This document shows positions 1 through 3,121 of a stretch of 6,108 bases of DNA, one piece after another (position 1 is the first letter of the stretch; every line of letters starts with the position of its first letter). A program made the position numbers and the translations under genes. The notes below the pieces were generated by a model, which made no database searches, had not been told where the DNA came from, and saw only the letters and a program-made list of their open reading frames with translations. Where the stretch lies: the NCBI GenBank assembly GCA_023230175.1, contig JALNXV010000229.1, positions 1-6,108 on the forward strand, written 5' to 3'. This DNA is from Candidatus Cloacimonadota bacterium (GTDB taxonomy: Bacteria > Cloacimonadota > Cloacimonadia > Cloacimonadales > WRIO01).

Positions 1-100
1 GAACAATCTTGCCGATTCCTATTGCAAGGTTGATGAGCAATGATGCTCCTGCAATGCGCAATGTCCAGGTTGAACCAAAGTATTTGAAGGCTTTTGCCAA
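1..100 (-). CDS. 5' end of a divergent, probable membrane protein (partial, runs off the left edge)
   Basis: Read on the minus strand, the frame from a TTG at 100-98 gives a protein-like start: MAKAFKYFGSTWTLRIAG, followed by the hydrophobic run ASLLINLAIGIGKIV. This looks like an amphipathic or basic N-terminus leading into a first membrane helix. The frame is closed upstream by a TGA at 121-119 and contains no ATG or GTG, so TTG is the only conventional start. The SD is weak (AGCGGA a few bases upstream). A promoter-like pair lies about 60-80 bases upstream on the same strand. The first-helix pattern vaguely recalls cation-diffusion-facilitator-type transporters, but 33 codons are too few to name a family. 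It could also be a fragment of a broken gene. The + strand frame at 9-215 reads like the back of this gene plus A/T-rich spacer and was not preferred. Confidence 0.45.
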   Translation of the reverse strand, partial: MAKAFKYFGSTWTLRIAGASLLINLAIGIGKIV

Positions 101-156
101 TTGTCCGCTGTTGTTCTTTCAAGCATTATTGCATATTGATGTTTCAATTATGTTTC

Positions 157-184
157 TGTATATTGCTTATTTGTTTTTGGACAA
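157..184 (-). promoter_or_regulatory. Candidate promoter for the divergent left-hand gene
   Basis: On the minus strand TTGTCC (184-179) is followed after 16 bases by TATACA (162-157). Transcription would start near 150, leaving a leader of about 50 bases before the proposed TTG start at 100. The match is moderate; it is supported mainly by its position. Confidence 0.35.
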
Positions 185-234
185 TCCTTTGTTCTTCGCC
201 AGAGTGCAAGATTGATTTTCTTTTGACAAGGTAT

Positions 235-262
235 TTGACTTGGCTTGAAAGTTGTGTATAAT
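235..262 (+). promoter_or_regulatory. Sigma70-type promoter of repeat unit 1
   Basis: TTGACT (235-240), a 16-base spacer and a perfect TATAAT (257-262). Expected start is near 269, at the beginning of AAGAGGCACTG. A second TTGACA sits 12 bases upstream of the -35 (223-228) and is conserved in all units; it is too far from the -10 to be its partner. Confidence 0.8.
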
Positions 263-268
263 AATCAA

Positions 269-345
269 AGAGGCACTGCTGCAAGGCAACGACCTCAGTT
301 CTTGACGGAAACCCGCCTGGACTGTGAAATCACGGCGGGTTTATC
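269..345 (+). ncRNA. Candidate small RNA from repeat unit 1
   Basis: The inferred transcript of about 75-90 nt starts at the promoter's expected +1. It carries the invariant core AGAGGCACTGCTGCAAGG through GACCTCAGT, then the hairpin at 309-342. In the core GAGG (270-273) can pair with CCTC (293-296), and ACTG (275-278) with CAGT (296-299), a short pseudoknot-like option. The U-tract after the hairpin is poor (TTTATCTGTCTC), so termination may be leaky. No open reading frame has an SD. The family is unknown; existence is inferred from promoter, conservation and hairpin, not from expression. Confidence 0.55.
309..342 (+). terminator. Hairpin of unit 1 (weak terminator)
   Basis: AAACCCGCC (309-317) pairs with GGCGGGTTT (334-342). 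The loop contains TGAAAT (325-330), within a small inner GTG/CAC stem. It is followed by ATCTGTCTC rather than a continuous U-run, so it may act as a structured RNA end or attenuator rather than a full stop. Confidence 0.55.
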
Positions 346-399
346 TGTCTCTTTGATTCAAGTTGCAGACAGGTTTGTTTTTTTCTTTTGACAATGTAT

Positions 400-427
400 T
401 TGACTTGGCTTGAAAGTTGTGTATAAT
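400..427 (+). promoter_or_regulatory. Sigma70-type promoter of repeat unit 2
   Basis: TTGACT (400-405), 16-base spacer, TATAAT (422-427). Same arrangement as unit 1. Unit 2 differs by G to T in the upstream TTGACAATG and by T to A just after the -10 (AATAAAC instead of AATAATC). Confidence 0.8.
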
Positions 428-433
428 AAACAA

Positions 434-510
434 AGAGGCACTGCTGCAAGGCAACGACCTCAGTCCATGACGAAAACCCGCCAGGGGTGAAATTTATCTG
501 GCGGGTTTAT
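434..510 (+). ncRNA. Candidate small RNA from repeat unit 2
   Basis: Same architecture as unit 1, with an identical core to GACCTCAGT (ending at 464). The middle is different, and this unit has the longest closing stem: AAACCCGCCAG pairs with CTGGCGGGTTT over 11 bp around a 13-nt loop. The tail TTTATTTGTC is a weak U-tract. A frame from ATG at 466 would encode only seven residues and has no SD, so it is not called. Confidence 0.55.
474..508 (+). terminator. Hairpin of unit 2 (weak to moderate terminator)
   Basis: A perfect 11-bp stem, AAACCCGCCAG (474-484) with CTGGCGGGTTT (498-508), around a 13-nt loop containing TGAAAT (488-493). The tail is ATTTGTCTC. Confidence 0.6.
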
Positions 511-566
511 TTGTCTCTATGATTCAAGTTGCAGACAAGTTTGATTTTTTTCTTTTGACAAGGTAT

Positions 567-594
567 TTGACTTGGCTTGAAAGTTGTGTATAAT
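567..594 (+). promoter_or_regulatory. Sigma70-type promoter of repeat unit 3
   Basis: TTGACT (567-572), 16-base spacer, TATAAT (589-594); identical to unit 1 through the whole promoter and core. Expected start is near 601. Confidence 0.8.
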
Positions 595-633
595 AATCAA
601 AGAGGCACTGCTGCAAGGCAACGACCTCAGTCT

Positions 634-675
634 TAGACGAAAACCCGCCAGACTCCTAGACGAAAACCCGCCAGA
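634..675 (+). repeat. 19-base direct duplication inside unit 3
   Basis: TAGACGAAAACCCGCCAGA occurs at 634-652 and again at 657-675, 23 bases apart. It duplicates the 5' arm of the terminator stem and explains the extra length of unit 3. Confidence 0.9.
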
Positions 676-702
676 GCTGAAATTTACCGGCGGGTTTTTT
701 TT
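663..702 (+). terminator. Hairpin of unit 3 with T8 tail (strong terminator)
   Basis: AAAACCCGCC (663-672) pairs with GGCGGGTTTT (689-698), the loop contains TGAAAT (678-683), and eight T follow (695-702). A second copy of the 5' arm at 640-649 could compete for the same 3' arm. Confidence 0.8.
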
Positions 703-805
703 CTCTTTGATTCAAGTTGCAGATTGCAACTATCAGGCTCATGATTGAATCGGAAGGAGAATAAGGCATATTGAATTCCGTCATGGTCAATGTTCAATAT
801 TATCA

Positions 806-834
806 TTGAGTTTTTCCCTAGTTGGAAATATAAT
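806..834 (+). promoter_or_regulatory. Candidate promoter of the R-M operon
   Basis: TTGAGT (806-811), a 17-base spacer and a perfect TATAAT (829-834). Transcription would begin near 841. That is downstream of the ATG at 790, which could extend the first gene by 44 codons, and so argues against that longer start. It leaves an untranslated leader of about 45 bases before the small leader frame at 887. Confidence 0.6.
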
Positions 835-886
835 TTGTTTATTATAACGATAAATTCAACAAGGAATTCAGTACAGGAGATAATAC

Positions 887-925
887 GTGTCTGTCAACAA
901 AAACCAAGCAAGAAGTTTTTTATGA
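887..925 (+). CDS. Putative 12-codon leader peptide overlapping the M1 start
   Basis: A GTG at 887 is preceded by AGGAGA (875-880) with a 6-base spacing, the best ribosome-binding site in this leader. It opens the frame MSVNKNQARSFL, which stops at TGA 923-925. The stop overlaps the M1 ATG (922-924) as ATGA. M1 itself has only a weak SD (AAGAAG before six T). The arrangement suggests that ribosomes are delivered to M1 by termination-reinitiation, or by -1 slippage at the T-run. The peptide has no recognisable function. The alternative is that the SD is fortuitous, or that an indel separates this start from M1. Confidence 0.4.
   Translation: MSVNKNQARSFL
916..922 (+). promoter_or_regulatory. 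Possible -1 frameshift heptamer (T TTT TTA) at the leader/M1 junction
   Basis: In the leader's reading frame the bases 916-922 read T TTT TTA, followed at once by TGA. A -1 slip would leave the leader frame and enter exactly the M1 frame (TTT TTT ATG), producing M1 with a 12-residue N-terminal extension. This matches the X XXY YYZ pattern, but the region is A/T-rich and no clear downstream stimulatory stem was found. Confidence 0.3.
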
Positions 926-1590
926 AAAAATCGCAGATAAAATCAAGAGATAGAGTGAAAGACCATGGCGAGGTGTTTACTAACGAGCGTGAAGTTAAGG
1001 CAATGTGCGACTTGGTAAAAGACGAGACGGAAAGAATAGATTCCAGGTTTCTTGAACCTGCTTGCGGAAATGGGAATTTTCTTGCAGAAGTTCTTTCTCG
1101 AAAACTCGCTGTTGTAAGAAAGAGATATGCCAAGTCCCATGATGAATATGAAAGGTACTCTTTTCTTGCTGTCTCATCTATTTATGGCGTCGATATTCTA
1201 GAAGATAACACAAAAGAGTGTAGAGAACGCCTCTATGAAATCTGGAATAATGAATATTCAGATGTCATGAAGATTGATTCTTCTAACAAATGCAGAGAGG
1301 CCATCAAATTCTTATTGCTGAAAAACATAGTTTGCGGTGATGCATTGACCCTTCTTCAGAATGATGGGAATCCCATTACTTTCTCTGAATGGGCTTTTCT
1401 CGACAAGCGAAGAATCAATAGAAGAGATTTTCACCTTGATACAATGCTTAGAGTCAGAGATGATGGCATTCAAGGCGATCTGTTTGACAGCTCAAGTGGG
1501 CAATGGGATCAAGATATGCAATCTTATCTTCCAGATCCTGTGGCTACATACGAACCAATTGATTATCTGGAGGTAACTGAAAATGAGTAA
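922..1590 (+). CDS. M1: short SAM-dependent methyltransferase-like subunit of the R-M system
   Basis: This 222-residue protein begins MKKSQIKSRDRVKDHGEVFT. It shows the N-terminal motif typical of N6-adenine methyltransferases (GEVFTNEREV, about 16-25), the SAM-binding motif I FLEPACGNGNFL (43-54), an acidic motif II region YGVDILEDN (88-96) and NIVCGDALTLL (135-145). Where a catalytic NPPY should follow there is none; the sequence reads GNPITFSEWAF (about 149-159) and then INRRDF (165-170). It can therefore bind SAM but probably does not methylate alone. I recall similar short proteins next to Eco57I-type methylases, so a partner or regulatory subunit of M2 is likely. The start at 922 was chosen because the predicted transcript begins after 790 and the extra 44 codons are A/T-rich and unlike a protein. 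The stop overlaps M2 by eight bases. The acidic C-terminus is of unknown role. Confidence 0.8.
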   Translation: MKKSQIKSRDRVKDHGEVFTNEREVKAMCDLVKDETERIDSRFLEPACGNGNFLAEVLSRKLAVVRKRYAKSHDEYERYSFLAVSSIYGVDILEDNTKECRERLYEIWNNEYSDVMKIDSSNKCREAIKFLLLKNIVCGDALTLLQNDGNPITFSEWAFLDKRRINRRDFHLDTMLRVRDDGIQGDLFDSSSGQWDQDMQSYLPDPVATYEPIDYLEVTENE

Positions 1591-3118
1591 CGAAGGTGAT
1601 ATCTTTGGGAAAACCTATAATCCAGATGTTCTTTCATGTTTGGCTAATTTATCAAACGATGAAGTGTTTACTCCTCCTGACATTGTAAATAAGATGCTTG
1701 ATTTGTTTCCTGAAGAACTTTGGACCAATCCTGATGCAAAATTCCTTGATCCTTGCTGCAAGACCGGAGTATTCCTTAGAGAAATTGCAAAACGGCTTCT
1801 TGTGGGGCTTGGCAAACAGATTCCGAATCTTCAAGAGCGCATAGATCACATATTTCAAACACAGCTATACGGCATAGCAATTACAGAAATGACAGGTTTG
1901 CTATCAAGACGAAGTGTTTATTGTTCAAAATATCCGAATAGCAAGTTTTCGGTAAGCAGATTTCAAGATGTCCAAGGCAACATACAATTCGACAAGTGTG
2001 AACATAAATGGAATTCTGATGGAAAATGCATTACGTGTGGAGCATCAAAAGAACAATTCGGTAACAAAGACGAAAACCATGCTTATGAATTCATTCATAT
2101 TACAGACCCAGAGGAGTTATTCAAAATGAAATTTGATGTAATAATTGGAAATCCACCATATCAACTTGAAACAGGAGGAGCCGGGAAGCAAGCAAAGCCT
2201 ATATACAATTTGTTTGTAGAACAAGCTAAAAAACTAAACCCACGCTTTTTGGTAATGATTATTCCATCACGCTGGTTCTGCGGGGGAATGGGATTAGATT
2301 CTTTTCGACAAAAAATGATGAAAGATGAACAGATTTCGCAAATAGTAGATTTTGCAAATGCAAAAGATTGTTTTCCTCAAAATAGCATAAGTGGAGGGGT
2401 TTGCTATTTCTTGTGGGAAAGAGGCAGAAAGGGCAATTGTACTATAACAAACATTATCAATGGCCGCAGTCAGAAAGAAAACAGATCTATAAACGAATTT
2501 CCCATTTTTGTGCGATATAATGAAGCTGTTGAGATAATAAGAAAAATTGTATCATCAACAAGCGATTATCTCGGTTCCATCACAAGCGGCCTAATGCCAT
2601 ACGGTCTTTCGACAAATGTTAGAGGAGAAAAGGAATATCTTCCTGCCATGCTAAAGCTTCATGCAAGTGATGGTGTTACTTATATCAAACCTGAGATTGT
2701 TACAAAAGGAACTGATACTATAAATGTATTTAAGGTTCTTGTTAGTAAGACAGGAGCTGAGCATGCAGGGGAACCTGGTAAAGATGGCAAATTTAGGGTT
2801 CTGACTACAACTATGAAAGTCATTGGGCCAAAAGAAGTCTGTACCCATTCCTATTTTGTTGTTGGAAACTTCCAAGAAAAAACAAAAGCTGAAAATGTTG
2901 CGAATTATCTCAAAACGAAGTTTGTACGTTTTTTAATTCTTCAAACTGTCAGCTCTTACGATGTTTCTAAGCAAAATTTATTGTTTGTTCCTATGCAGGA
3001 TTTTTCCCATCCTTGGACCGATGAAATGCTTTATGAGAAATATGGCATTACCAAAGAAGAGCAAGCATTTATAGATTCAATGATTCGTCCAATGGATTCT
3101 GATCCGAAGGAGGATTAA
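1583..3118 (+). CDS. M2: Eco57I-type N6-adenine DNA methyltransferase
   Basis: This 511-residue protein transfers a methyl group from SAM to adenine in a specific DNA site. Motifs in order: EVFTPPDIV (27-35), motif I FLDPCCKTGVFL (54-65), a Cys/His cluster C139-x-H141-x7-C149-x2-C152 resembling a zinc ribbon, and the catalytic motif IV FDVIIGNPPYQL (NPPY 190-193). A C-terminal half (about 330-511) is the likely target-recognition region; it includes YLKTKFVRFLI, LLFVPMQDF and WTDEMLYEKYG, which are familiar from this family. Motif I has Lys where most relatives have Gly (DPACGTG), possibly normal for this subgroup. GGAGG (1569-1573) lies nine bases before the ATG, inside the end of M1, and the overlap implies coupled translation. 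No separate specificity subunit is present, so recognition is probably built in here. Confidence 0.92.
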   Translation: MSNEGDIFGKTYNPDVLSCLANLSNDEVFTPPDIVNKMLDLFPEELWTNPDAKFLDPCCKTGVFLREIAKRLLVGLGKQIPNLQERIDHIFQTQLYGIAITEMTGLLSRRSVYCSKYPNSKFSVSRFQDVQGNIQFDKCEHKWNSDGKCITCGASKEQFGNKDENHAYEFIHITDPEELFKMKFDVIIGNPPYQLETGGAGKQAKPIYNLFVEQAKKLNPRFLVMIIPSRWFCGGMGLDSFRQKMMKDEQISQIVDFANAKDCFPQNSISGGVCYFLWERGRKGNCTITNIINGRSQKENRSINEFPIFVRYNEAVEIIRKIVSSTSDYLGSITSGLMPYGLSTNVRGEKEYLPAMLKLHASDGVTYIKPEIVTKGTDTINVFKVLVSKTGAEHAGEPGKDGKFRVLTTTMKVIGPKEVCTHSYFVVGNFQEKTKAENVANYLKTKFVRFLILQTVSSYDVSKQNLLFVPMQDFSHPWTDEMLYEKYGITKEEQAFIDSMIRPMDSDPKED

Positions 3119-3121
3119 CCT

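Larger units (their letters stand above)
601..702 (+). ncRNA. Candidate small RNA from repeat unit 3 (longer, with a duplicated stem arm)
   Basis: Core identical to unit 1. The middle is about 22 bases longer because a 19-base segment containing the 5' arm of the hairpin is present twice. This unit ends in a run of eight T, making it the only one with a textbook intrinsic terminator. Transcripts that read through units 1 and 2 would stop here, before the R-M promoter. Confidence 0.55.
206..722 (+). repeat. Array of three tandem promoter/small-RNA/hairpin units
   Basis: Three direct repeats run from about 206-370, 371-536 and 537-722. The -10 boxes lie at 257, 422 and 589, giving periods of 165 and 167 bases. 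In each unit the stretch from TTTTCTTTTGACA to GACCTCAGT (about 84 bases) is almost invariant: units 1 and 3 are identical there and unit 2 differs at two bases. The following 25-45 bases vary in sequence but always contain an AAACCCGCC/GGCGGGTTT hairpin. The units then end in a conserved stretch built on CTCTTTGATTCAAGTTGCAG. No coding frame spans the units. The pattern (conserved promoter and core, variable middle, conserved hairpin) suggests small RNA genes that arose by tandem duplication. I do not recognise the family. Confidence 0.9.

Noticed and set aside
9..215. A 68-codon + strand frame (MPIPIARLM...) at the left end
   Set aside because: No SD. Its first third is the antisense of a better, membrane-like minus-strand frame and the rest is A/T-rich spacer. 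It also runs into repeat unit 1.
302..391. A 29-codon frame starting at TTG 302 in unit 1, and a seven-codon ATG frame at 466 in unit 2
   Set aside because: Neither has an SD, neither is conserved between units, and both run through the hairpin.
206..722. A CRISPR array
   Set aside because: There are only three units of about 165 bases, most of each unit is conserved, and each has its own promoter. There are no short repeats with unique spacers and no cas genes.
206..722. Type III toxin-antitoxin RNA repeats or a retron RNA
   Set aside because: Type III antitoxin repeats are short and processed from one transcript by the adjacent toxin. Here every unit has its own promoter and there is no small toxin gene. 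No reverse transcriptase is present for a retron.
752..809. A good SD (GGAAGGAGA, 752-760) followed by a TTG frame (771-809, MNSVMVNVQYYH)
   Set aside because: The spacing is acceptable, but the frame is tiny and lies upstream of the predicted R-M promoter, with its stop inside the -35 box. It would only be translated on read-through from the array. Too weak to call.
2000..2045. A separate zinc-finger regulator inside M2
   Set aside because: The cluster is in the M2 frame between its methylase motifs and is best read as part of that protein.
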